13,258 bases of DNA from NCBI GenBank assembly GCA_035946955.1, contig DASYYE010000262.1, positions 1 through 13,258 of the forward strand, in the 5' to 3' direction. The notes beneath the pieces are model-generated. The model searched no databases, was not told the DNA's origin, and saw only the letters and a program-made list of their open reading frames with translations. This document shows, one piece after another, positions 6,421 through 12,769 of this stretch. The position numbers and the translations under genes are program-made. Each line of letters begins with the position of its first letter. Positions within the stretch are counted from its first letter, which is position 1. This stretch comes from DASYYE01 sp035946955 (GTDB taxonomy: Bacteria > Actinomycetota > Actinomycetes > Streptosporangiales > Streptosporangiaceae).

Positions 6421-7197
6421 AAACGTGATGCCGCCGGTGTCGGTCTCGGTGCCGTCTGGGCGGATCAGGTAGGCCTCGTAACCGGGCACCGCACAGATCA
6501 GGGGGAGCACCTGGTCGCCCGCTACCGCCAGCGCCGTGGCCAGGGCGTCGGCCAGTGCCAGGTGGGGGCCGGTCACGGTGGCGGAGGCGGCCATCGTGGC
6601 CGGGCGGGAGGTGCGGGGGTCGATCAGGTGGGGCCCGCGTTCGTAGCTGCCTGAGGTGGCCACGCAGGCGGTCGTCTCGATGACGCAGGCCAGCGCGTGC
6701 GGGCGCCAGGGGTGCTGGATGCCGACACGCCAGGGGTGGCCGGAAGGCAGACAGCCATAGGTGGCGACGTCACCGCCGCCGTTGACCAGAGCGGCGGGGA
6801 CCCCCGCGTCGCGGAGGACCGCCAGGGCGCGTTCTACGGCCCAGCCCTTGACCAGACCGGTGGGGTCGAACCCGCCCGGCATGGCCCATGGGTCGAACCA
6901 GCCGCCCGACGCCTGTATGGCCGCCTCGCATTCGGCCCGGACCTCGGCGAAGTCACCGGGCATCTGTGCCGCGGTGACTTCGCCGCGCCGGTAACGGCTG
7001 AGCGGACTGGCGCCGTCCCAGGTGCTGTAGTGCATATCGGTCTCGTGCAGCAGGAGGCAGGCAGCGGTGACCGCGTTGCGCCACACCTGCTGCGGGAGGC
7101 CGCCGGGCACGAGGCTGAACGAGAAGACGGTGCCCATGGCCTTCTCGGTGTGGCCTACCAGCGGTGGCAGCTCCGGGGTGGCGGGGGTCTGCGTCAC
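6412..7197 (-). CDS. apbE: FAD:protein FMN transferase (ApbE)
   Basis: A 261-residue flavin transferase. ApbE cleaves FAD and links the FMN part to a threonine of target proteins, with magnesium. Family motifs in order: MGTVFSF (21-27), GFDPTGLVKGWA (109-120), NGGGD (139-143), ATSGSYERG (180-188), H190 with LIDPRTSRPA, and ADALATAL (216-223) with D217 and T221 as likely metal ligands. The length is slightly below that of many ApbE proteins. I see no signal peptide or lipobox, unlike many periplasmic homologues. The start GTG 7197 overlaps the stop of the FMN-binding gene as GTGA, which ties the enzyme to its probable substrate. Confidence 0.92.
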   Translation of the reverse strand: MTQTPATPELPPLVGHTEKAMGTVFSFSLVPGGLPQQVWRNAVTAACLLLHETDMHYSTWDGASPLSRYRRGEVTAAQMPGDFAEVRAECEAAIQASGGWFDPWAMPGGFDPTGLVKGWAVERALAVLRDAGVPAALVNGGGDVATYGCLPSGHPWRVGIQHPWRPHALACVIETTACVATSGSYERGPHLIDPRTSRPATMAASATVTGPHLALADALATALAVAGDQVLPLICAVPGYEAYLIRPDGTETDTGGITFAA

Positions 7198-7664
7198 CGG
7201 ATGTGGAGCTTGTCCAGGGCGGACTGGATGGAGTCCTGGTAAGCGAGGCTCGTGTAGGTGGCGCCGCTGATGGCGTTGATGTGGGCGCTGTGCGCGGCCA
7301 GCACCTCCGACTTGAGCATGGGGATGACCTGGTCGGCCAGTTGCTGGGAGTAGGGCTCGGCGGTGCGCAGGACGGGGACGGACACGTTGGTGATCTGGCC
7401 GCCACGGACGGTGATCGCGGCCGAGAGCTCACCGTAGCCGTACTGCTCCATGACTCCGGTGGCGGTCCGGGCCGGGCCCGTGGGCGCGGCGGGGCCAGCC
7501 GGTGGGGCGGTGGCAGGCGATGGGCCGGCAGCAGGCACGGCCGGGTGGCCCGCGGCTTTGGGATGGAGCGCGAGCGACGGGGTGGCTGGCTTGCTGTGCA
7601 GGCCGACGACGCCGGCGAAGCCCGCCACGGTACCTGCCACGACGTACCAGGACGCCCGTTTCAT
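7194..7664 (-). CDS. Membrane-anchored FMN-binding domain protein (ApbE substrate)
   Basis: A 156-residue exported electron carrier. Residues 5-22 are a hydrophobic N-terminal anchor or signal segment after MKR. A Pro/Ala/Gly-rich linker follows (about 26-68), then an FMN_bind domain from about 70 to the end. The flavinylation motif reads INAISGATYTS (129-139); by analogy with NqrC/RnfG proteins FMN is expected on T136 through a phosphoester bond. It probably takes electrons from the reductase encoded just upstream and passes them to an unknown extracytosolic acceptor. The ATG has a very strong GGGGAGGGGAG leader. It lies 17 bases after the reductase gene and overlaps apbE by 4 bases. Confidence 0.9.
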   Translation of the reverse strand: MKRASWYVVAGTVAGFAGVVGLHSKPATPSLALHPKAAGHPAVPAAGPSPATAPPAGPAAPTGPARTATGVMEQYGYGELSAAITVRGGQITNVSVPVLRTAEPYSQQLADQVIPMLKSEVLAAHSAHINAISGATYTSLAYQDSIQSALDKLHIR

Positions 7665-7681
7665 GGTGCTGCTCCCCTCCC

Positions 7682-9070
7682 CTACAGGGCGTACGCCTCG
7701 TGGTGGATGGCCTCGTCAGGCACACCGAGCCGCTTGGCCAGACCGACGAACTCAGTCACGAACCCCTCGGGCCCGCACACGTAGACATCCCGCTGGTGCA
7801 GGTCCGGGACGAGCCGGGGCAGCGACCGCTCGTCCAGGGCGGCCTCCCGGCGGTTGCCGACGAGCGGGTGGAACTGGCCACGCCGGTAACGGGCCAGCTC
7901 CGCAACCTCCTTGCCGAGCACCAGGTCGTCGGCGCTGCTGGCACGCAGCAGGACTACCGGGGCGGAGTTGCGCGGCAGGTCTTCCAGCAGGGAACGCAGC
8001 GCGGTCACGCCAATGCCCGCGGCCACCAGCAGCGCCCGGGGCCGGAGCTGGGCGTACCGGGTGAACGCACCGTAGGGACCCTCGACCGCGACCCTGGTGC
8101 CCGGCCGCAGCTTGGCGAGAGCGGCCGAGTGGTCGCCCACGCTCTTGACCGTCAGGCGCAGGTAAGGCGGCTGGGGCAGGGCGGACAGGGTGTAGGGGTG
8201 AGCCTGCCACCACAGGCGCGGCGTGAGGAACCGCCAGAACAGGAACTGCCCGCCGGACACGGGCAGCTTGTCCAGGTGGCGCCCGCTGCAGATGACCGAG
8301 ACCACACCAGGGCCCTCCTGGCGCACCTCCGCGACGACCAGGCGGTGGCGCAGGGTGCGGACCAGCGGCAGGCCGAAGCGGTAGCACAGCACCAGGCCGG
8401 CGGTGCCCGCCCAGGCGAGCGACCACACGACCTGGGTCAGCGGGTGCCCCACAAAGGAGGGCCCCAGCGCCAGGACATGCGCGAACGAGATGGCCAGGGC
8501 CAGGTACATCCACAGATGGATCAGCCACCACGTCTCACGGGGCAGCCTGCGGCGGATGGCCCGGAGCGAGACCACGCCGATCAGGCACATGACCCCGAGC
8601 CCGATCGTGGCGAGCGCCACGTCCGGGTAGCGGGTCAGCAGCACGCCCACCTGGTGCCACAGCCCTGACCTCGCGGCCTGGGCGTAGCCGACGGTGATGA
8701 ACAGGGCGTGGGCGATGAGCAGGCTGATAGGCCACGGGGCGAGGCGCCGGTGCCAGCGCAGCAGCCCGTCCTGGCCGAGCACGCGTTCCACCGCCGGGAT
8801 CCTGCTGACCAGCAGGACCATGAGCAGGGCCAGGTAGGTGCCGACCAGCCCGGTGAGGCTGCCGAGGAACGTGGCTGCCCCACCGGGTGCGGTGAGCTGG
8901 CTGGCGGTCTCGTCGGTGACCGCCAGTGCGGTGACAGCGCCCAGCCCGATGCCGGCCAGCACCAGAGCGGTCCGCGCAAGCACTGGCCGGGGTCGGGGCG
9001 GCTCAGCCCTGGCCGGAGGGTTGCGGCGCGCCCGGCGAGAAGCCGGTGCAAGCGCGGAGTCGAAGGTCAC
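7682..9070 (-). CDS. Ferric-reductase-like transmembrane oxidoreductase with FAD/NAD(P)H domain
   Basis: About 462 residues. The N-terminal half (roughly 30-240) is a ferric-reductase-type helix bundle. Four histidines, H107, H121, H185 and H198, sit in two pairs and could bind two hemes b. The C-terminal half is a ferredoxin-NADP reductase-like module: HPYTLSA (291-297) binds FAD, GPYG (331-334) and AAGIGVTALRSLL (350-362) are the flavin and nucleotide loops, and VYVCGPEGF (429-437) is the NAD(P)H motif. It should move electrons from cytoplasmic NAD(P)H across the membrane. GTG 9070 has GAGAGAG 8 bases upstream; an earlier GTG at 9079 has no well-spaced site. It heads a three-gene set with the FMN-binding protein and apbE. 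Confidence 0.87.
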   Translation of the reverse strand: MTFDSALAPASRRARRNPPARAEPPRPRPVLARTALVLAGIGLGAVTALAVTDETASQLTAPGGAATFLGSLTGLVGTYLALLMVLLVSRIPAVERVLGQDGLLRWHRRLAPWPISLLIAHALFITVGYAQAARSGLWHQVGVLLTRYPDVALATIGLGVMCLIGVVSLRAIRRRLPRETWWLIHLWMYLALAISFAHVLALGPSFVGHPLTQVVWSLAWAGTAGLVLCYRFGLPLVRTLRHRLVVAEVRQEGPGVVSVICSGRHLDKLPVSGGQFLFWRFLTPRLWWQAHPYTLSALPQPPYLRLTVKSVGDHSAALAKLRPGTRVAVEGPYGAFTRYAQLRPRALLVAAGIGVTALRSLLEDLPRNSAPVVLLRASSADDLVLGKEVAELARYRRGQFHPLVGNRREAALDERSLPRLVPDLHQRDVYVCGPEGFVTEFVGLAKRLGVPDEAIHHEAYAL

Positions 9071-9145
9071 AGCAAGCACTCTCTCAGCGGGAGCTGCCCG
9101 GCAGGTGAACGCCTCCTCTGCGCTTCCTCAGAGACCGCGGCCCCG

Positions 9146-9718
9146 CTACAGGCCGGGGGCGCCCCATACCGCGAACCAGCGGCTCAGGTCGGGCTCGATG
9201 TTCAGGTCCGCGCCCACCTGGCCGCGTACCTGGAGTTCGAGCCCATTGTCCCGCCGCTCACCGGGCAGCGGGGCGAACGGGTAGAAGGTGCCCCGCTTGA
9301 ACAGGTACACCAGGCCCACCTTGCGGCCCTTGTCGTCGGTCAGGGAGACCAGTGTGCACAGGAGCTGCGGGCCGAACCCCCCGTCGACCAGTGAGGTGTT
9401 GACGGCGTGCAGGTCGGTGACCAGGCCACCTATGTCGTCGGGCGTGTGGTGGCACACCAGCCAGGTGAACCCGTAGTTGTCGCTGGTCAGCTCCGGCTTG
9501 GCCGTGCCCTCTCCCATCGACAGGAGGTCTTGGACGTCCTTTTCGATCTCGTGGAACGACCGGCCCTCCGGGGCACGGAAACACACCGACCCCGTGCCGG
9601 TCGGCACCAGGTCCATGCCGGCCTGCAGGGTGACCGTGGCCGTTGGCAGCGCGAACAGTGCGTCGAGCTTGGGCGGGACGGGCTTGGTCCGGCCCAGCAG
9701 CGAGTCGAGGAAGCCCAC
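9146..9718 (-). CDS. pspAB: PspA-associated protein PspAB
   Basis: A 190-residue protein matching the actinobacterial PspAB family. The opening MGFLDSLLGRTKPVPPKLDALFALPTA is characteristic, as are the WLVCHH and DIGGLV segments (about 86-104) and FYPFAPLPGERRDN (about 145-158). The biochemical function of the family is not known to me; it travels with PspA and PspAA, so a role in membrane-stress response is inferred. It has no signal peptide or membrane helix and should be cytoplasmic. The start is GTG 9718, 4 bases after the htpX stop, so it is probably coupled to the protease gene. Downstream, 75 bases separate it from the reductase gene, with only a weak hairpin (CTCTG/CAGAG at 9116-9133). 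Confidence 0.85.
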   Translation of the reverse strand: MGFLDSLLGRTKPVPPKLDALFALPTATVTLQAGMDLVPTGTGSVCFRAPEGRSFHEIEKDVQDLLSMGEGTAKPELTSDNYGFTWLVCHHTPDDIGGLVTDLHAVNTSLVDGGFGPQLLCTLVSLTDDKGRKVGLVYLFKRGTFYPFAPLPGERRDNGLELQVRGQVGADLNIEPDLSRWFAVWGAPGL

Positions 9719-9722
9719 TGGG

Positions 9723-10679
9723 TTACCGCCCGAGCTGGGCGGAGATGTCGGACAGCTGCTGCAGCCGCCGCTCGAGGGACGGGTGGGTCGAGAACAGCGT
9801 GGACAGGCTCGTGTGGTCCGGCTTGAGCGCTGGCGCGAAGTAGAACGCGTTCAGCGGCTCGGCCTTGCGCAGGTCTTGGGTGGGGATCTGGGCCATCGCC
9901 CCGCTCACCTTGGTCAGCGCGCTGGCCAGTGCGGAGGGCTGGCCGGTGAGCAGCGCCCCTGACCGGTCGGCCGCCAGCTCACGGTAGCGGGACAGCAGGC
10001 GGATCAACAGGAAGCTGACCGCGTAGGTGACCGCGCCGATCACCATCATCGCGAGCGCGACCACCACGAACGGGGCGTTGTTGTTGTTGCCCCGGCCACC
10101 GCGGCCACCACCGAACAGTTCCGAATAGAACCCGAACCGGACCAGCAGGGCAGCGATGATCCCGATGAACGACGCGATCGTCATGACCGCGACGTCCCTG
10201 TGCGCCACGTGCGACATCTCATGGGCGATGACGCCTTCCAGTTCGCGGTCGTCCAACTGCCTCATAATCCCGGTGGTGACACACAGCACAGCCTTGTCCG
10301 CATTGCGGCCGGTGGCGAAGGCGTTCGGCATGGGCTGGGGCGAGATCGCGATCCGCGGCTTGGGCATATCCGCCAGCGCGCACAGCCGGTCCACCACGCC
10401 GTGGATCCGGGCCGCGTCCGGGCCGTCGGTTGGCTCGACCAGCTGCGCCCCGGCCGTGGCCAAGGCGATCTTGTCGGAGTAGAAGAAGGACCCGAACGCC
10501 ACCGCCGCGCCGACCAGCACCGCGATGACGATGATCCCACTGCCAGAGGCAGCTTTGAACGCCGTCAGCACGGCGACCAGGATGGCGATGAAGGCTACGA
10601 ACACGAGTCCCAGCAGGAACATCGTGAGGCCCATCCGAGCTTGCAGACCCCTGTCAGGCGCATAGCGGCTGTGCACCAT
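9723..10679 (-). CDS. htpX: Membrane zinc metalloprotease HtpX (M48)
   Basis: A 318-residue membrane protease that degrades damaged or misfolded membrane proteins. Two N-terminal helices (about 17-42 and 48-66) precede the catalytic HEMSH motif, H153, E154 and H157. The third zinc ligand is E234 in RYRELAAD. A further helix pair (about 165-182 and 204-228) is separated by a Gly/Asn-rich loop GGRGGRGNNNN (190-201). The C-terminus FSTHPSLERRLQQL is the usual M48B ending. The frame is open to 10739, but ATG 10679 has a strong GGAGGG 7 bases upstream and gives the family's usual N-terminus MVHSRYAPDRGL. It is separated from pspAA by a terminator and followed at 4 bases by pspAB. Confidence 0.95.
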   Translation of the reverse strand: MVHSRYAPDRGLQARMGLTMFLLGLVFVAFIAILVAVLTAFKAASGSGIIVIAVLVGAAVAFGSFFYSDKIALATAGAQLVEPTDGPDAARIHGVVDRLCALADMPKPRIAISPQPMPNAFATGRNADKAVLCVTTGIMRQLDDRELEGVIAHEMSHVAHRDVAVMTIASFIGIIAALLVRFGFYSELFGGGRGGRGNNNNAPFVVVALAMMVIGAVTYAVSFLLIRLLSRYRELAADRSGALLTGQPSALASALTKVSGAMAQIPTQDLRKAEPLNAFYFAPALKPDHTSLSTLFSTHPSLERRLQQLSDISAQLGR

Positions 10680-10760
10680 CGCGCCGCCCTCCGTTTCCGT
10701 CCCTGGGTCCGCCAATCGGCCAGGGCTGTCTGTCACCAAGTATCACGCACAGGGCCGGGG
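10680..10760 (-). promoter_or_regulatory. Region that must hold the htpX-pspAB promoter
   Basis: Because a strong terminator ends the pspA-pspAA transcript just upstream, htpX needs its own promoter in these about 80 bases, unless readthrough is enough. A GATACT hexamer (complement of 10739-10744) is the best -10 candidate. No matching -35 is visible, and I find no clear SigE-type GGAAC/GTT pair. Confidence 0.25.
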
Positions 10761-10807
10761 AAAAATTCCAGTGCCTGCGACCCTTCGCCGAGAGTCACAG
10801 GCACTGG
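10761..10807 (-). terminator. Strong rho-independent terminator after pspA-pspAA
   Basis: Reading the minus strand, CCAGTGCCTG pairs perfectly with CAGGCACTGG (10798-10807 and 10768-10777). Beyond a U-G wobble the stem continues with GAC/GTC and three more pairs to a small loop. The 3' arm is followed at once by AATTTTT (complement of 10761-10767). It lies 23 bases after the pspAA stop. Confidence 0.92.
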
Positions 10808-10829
10808 ACAGTGGGGACTATCAAAGCGG

Positions 10830-11108
10830 TCAGCTGGACTCGTGCCCGTTCTCGGAGAGCAGGGCACGCACGTCCGCCAGGCTCGCGTCCGAGTGCGGCA
10901 GGATGAGGTCGGAGCTGGCCAGGGAGTCGGCAGCCACCGGCGTGCCCAGCGCGCGCACCCGCTCAAGCAGGGCTTCCAGCGCCGGGTGGAACGCGGTCTC
11001 GTCGCCCGCACTCACGGCCTTTTCCAAGGTGGCGTCGAGGTCGTTGATCTCATCGCAGGCCGCCTCATCGATGTTGAGCTGGCCCTCGCCCAGGATGCGT
11101 ACGATCAT
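10830..11108 (-). CDS. pspAA: PspA-associated protein PspAA
   Basis: A 92-residue cytoplasmic protein of the actinobacterial PspAA family. It begins MIVRILGEGQLNI, continues with a helical acidic segment (NDLDATLEKAV) and ends in a LILPHSDASLADVRALLSENG-type region, all as expected. It has no known catalytic motif; its role is inferred from constant association with PspA, possibly controlling PspA assembly or membrane binding. The ATG is 6 bases after the pspA stop, with GAGGGG only 2 bases before it, so translation is probably coupled to pspA. A strong terminator follows. Confidence 0.88.
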   Translation of the reverse strand: MIVRILGEGQLNIDEAACDEINDLDATLEKAVSAGDETAFHPALEALLERVRALGTPVAADSLASSDLILPHSDASLADVRALLSENGHESS

Positions 11109-11114
11109 GACCCC

Positions 11115-11894
11115 TCACTCAGCCCGCTTGTCGGCCGGTGCGGCATCGTGGACCGCACCGCTACCGGTGCCGCCCTCGATCGCCTGTGCCGGGCCGCCAG
11201 TGATCTCGCCCTTGAGGCGCGCCAGCTCGAGTTCAACGTCGTGGCCGCCCTGCATCCGGTCGAGTTCGGCCTGAATGTCGTCGCGGGGTGTCCCGGTGAC
11301 GTCGTCCAGGGCACCGGAGGCCATGAGCTCGTCGATGGCACCGGCCCGGGCCTGCAACTGGGCAGTCTTGTCCTGGGCACGCTGCATCGCCATGCCCACG
11401 TCGCCCATTTCCTCGGAGATGCCCGAGATGGCCTCGCCGATCTTGCTCTGGGCCTCGGCGGCGGTGTAGGTGGCCTTGATGGTCTCCTTCTGCGTGCGGA
11501 AGGCGTCCACCTTCTGCTGCAGCCGCTGCGACGCCATCGTCAACTTTTCCTCGTCGGCCTGCAGCGACTGGTACTGCGTGTCCAAGTCACTGAGCTGGCT
11601 GTTGATGCTGGCCTTGCGGGACAGCGCGTCGCGCGCCAGGTCCTCACGGCCCGCGCCCAGCGCCTGCTTCGCCTGGCCCTCCAGCTTGGCCTGCTGCTGC
11701 CGCAACGAGTTCATCTGCAGCTCAACACGCTTGCGAGAGGTGGCCACGTCCGCGACCCCGCGCCGCACCTGGGTCAGCATCTCGAGCTGCCGCTGGTAGG
11801 AATAGTCCAGGGTCTCGCGCGGGTCTTCCATGCGGTCCAGGGCCTTGTTTGCCTTGGCCTTGAAGATCAAGGAAACCCTCTTCACCACGCTCAT
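11115..11894 (-). CDS. pspA: PspA/IM30 family membrane-stress protein
   Basis: A 259-residue phage-shock protein A homologue. PspA/IM30 (ESCRT-III-like) proteins assemble on the inner membrane face and stabilise it when the proton gradient or envelope is damaged. The amphipathic N-terminus MSVVKRVSLIFKAKANKALD is followed by ALDRMEDPRETLDYSYQRQ, then a long coiled-coil from about 30 to 170, then shorter helices. The tail after about 237 is Gly/Ala-rich and variable. The ATG has AAAGG about 8 bases upstream. It is the first gene of pspA-pspAA. The predicted promoter lies about 100 bases upstream with a palindrome over it, so the transcript would carry a leader of roughly 100 bases. Confidence 0.93.
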   Translation of the reverse strand: MSVVKRVSLIFKAKANKALDRMEDPRETLDYSYQRQLEMLTQVRRGVADVATSRKRVELQMNSLRQQQAKLEGQAKQALGAGREDLARDALSRKASINSQLSDLDTQYQSLQADEEKLTMASQRLQQKVDAFRTQKETIKATYTAAEAQSKIGEAISGISEEMGDVGMAMQRAQDKTAQLQARAGAIDELMASGALDDVTGTPRDDIQAELDRMQGGHDVELELARLKGEITGGPAQAIEGGTGSGAVHDAAPADKRAE

Positions 11895-12000
11895 GGGCGC
11901 GACCTTTCCCCTTCAATATGTACGACCGCTGCCGCTGGCCTGCGCCGCCGGCCGCTCCCCTGTCGTGGTGGCAGCGGCACGCCCGCGGGCTGGCCAACTC

Positions 12001-12029
12001 AGCCTACGCGGTGACTGCACACGCAGTCA
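12001..12029 (-). promoter_or_regulatory. Predicted sigma-A-like promoter of pspA
   Basis: On the minus strand, GTGACT (complement of 12025-12030) as -35 and TAGGCT (complement of 12001-12006) as -10 are 18 bases apart. The TGAC core of the -35 and the TAnnnT form of the -10 fit actinobacterial housekeeping promoters. Transcription would start near 11994. Confidence 0.55.
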
Positions 12030-12031
12030 CC
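12010..12031. promoter_or_regulatory. 22-bp palindrome, probable operator for pspA
   Basis: Arms GGTGACTGC (12010-12018) and GCAGTCACC (12023-12031) are perfect inverted repeats around ACAC. The palindrome covers the predicted -35 and most of the spacer of the pspA promoter, which is where a repressor would bind. It does not look like the CGC/GCG half-sites expected of a ClgR box. A CRP/FNR-like site is possible from the GTGA/TCAC outer bases. The regulator is not in this window. Confidence 0.6.
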
Positions 12032-12093
12032 ATCAAGGCACTCACCCCTGAGGATGCCTGATGACACGGCCAGAAACCTGCCAAAAGCCCCGG

Positions 12094-12099
12094 TAGGCT
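12094..12099 (+). promoter_or_regulatory. -10 element for a leaderless DUF3043 transcript
   Basis: TAGGCT lies 6 bases before GTG 12106, so transcription would begin at or beside that start codon. No Shine-Dalgarno sequence is present and no convincing -35 is seen at 12070-12076. Confidence 0.5.
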
Positions 12100-12105
12100 G
12101 TGCCC

Positions 12106-12741
12106 GTGCTGCGACGCTCTCTGCCCCTCCTCCACCGGCGTACCGCCGCCGGGGACCCGGCCGGCCCGGAGCCCGGCGACGCCGTCTCCGAGGCCCCGGC
12201 CGAAGACGCCTCCGCGGGTGCGAAGGGTACGGCGCGCACCGCGGGCAAAGGCAGGCCCACACCCAAGCGCAGCGAGTCCGAGAAGCGGCGCAGACAGCCC
12301 TACGTTGCCCCGAAGGACCGCAAGGCGGCCAGCAGTTCAATGCGTGACGAGCGTGCGCGGCGGATGGACGCGATGCGCCGCGGCGAGGAATGGGCGCTGC
12401 CTGCCAGGGACCGGGGCAAGGCCAAGGCACTCGCGCGCGACTACGTGGACTCGCGGCGGCGGATCGGCGAGCTCTACATGCCGAGCCTGCTGGTCCTGCT
12501 GGTGCTGGTGTTCATCAAGGTGCCGGTCATCGAGGCGGCCCTGCCGATACTCCTTGCGGCGGGCGCGTTCGCGCTGATCAGCGAGGGCTTCCTCGTCGGG
12601 CGCAAGGCGCGCCAGCTCGCGCAGGAGCGGTACCCGGGCGAGAGCACGCAGGGCATCCGCTGGTACGCGGCCATGCGCACGCTGCAGATACGCCGGATGC
12701 GCACGCCCAAGCCGCGCATCTCCCCCGGGGACACGTTCTAG
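12106..12741 (+). CDS. DUF3043 family membrane protein
   Basis: A 211-residue protein of the actinobacterial DUF3043 family, whose function is unknown to me. It has a basic, low-complexity N-terminal half with the family hallmark KGRPTPKR (48-55) and many Lys/Arg residues. A conserved middle follows (RRIGELYMPSL, 118-128), then two hydrophobic segments between about 126 and 162 that look like a helical hairpin. The C-terminal basic tail (GRKARQ to RTPKPR) should stay in the cytoplasm. GTG 12106 is chosen because a -10-like TAGGCT is 6 bases upstream and no ribosome binding site exists; the in-frame GTG at 12100 is an alternative. It is divergent from pspA. Confidence 0.85.
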   Translation: MLRRSLPLLHRRTAAGDPAGPEPGDAVSEAPAEDASAGAKGTARTAGKGRPTPKRSESEKRRRQPYVAPKDRKAASSSMRDERARRMDAMRRGEEWALPARDRGKAKALARDYVDSRRRIGELYMPSLLVLLVLVFIKVPVIEAALPILLAAGAFALISEGFLVGRKARQLAQERYPGESTQGIRWYAAMRTLQIRRMRTPKPRISPGDTF

Positions 12742-12755
12742 CCGACCGCGGGCGC

Positions 12756-12761
12756 TAGGGT
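12756..12761 (+). promoter_or_regulatory. -10 element for a leaderless aldo/keto reductase transcript
   Basis: TAGGGT lies 8 bases before ATG 12770 and just after the DUF3043 stop. No Shine-Dalgarno sequence precedes the ATG. The arrangement matches that of the preceding gene. Confidence 0.45.
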
Positions 12762-12769
12762 GCCATGGC

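Noticed and set aside
7502..8668. A 388-codon plus-strand frame opposite the ferric-reductase-like gene
   Set aside because: Antisense to a gene with clear FAD and NAD(P)H motifs; composition is that of a GC-driven shadow.
9116..9133. CTCTG/CAGAG hairpin between pspAB and the reductase gene as a terminator
   Set aside because: The stem is only 5 bp and there is no T run on the minus strand, so readthrough into the reductase gene is as likely.
10200..12014. A 604-codon open frame on the plus strand opposite htpX, pspAA and pspA
   Set aside because: It lies antisense to three well-recognised genes, has an Arg/His/Gly/Leu-rich sequence typical of the complement of GC-rich coding DNA, no recognisable domain and no ribosome binding site.
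12049..12105. Repeat-unit or CRISPR-like arrays and phage or IS ends in the divergent region
   Set aside because: I looked for repeated units and terminal inverted repeats here and elsewhere in the window and found only isolated palindromes.
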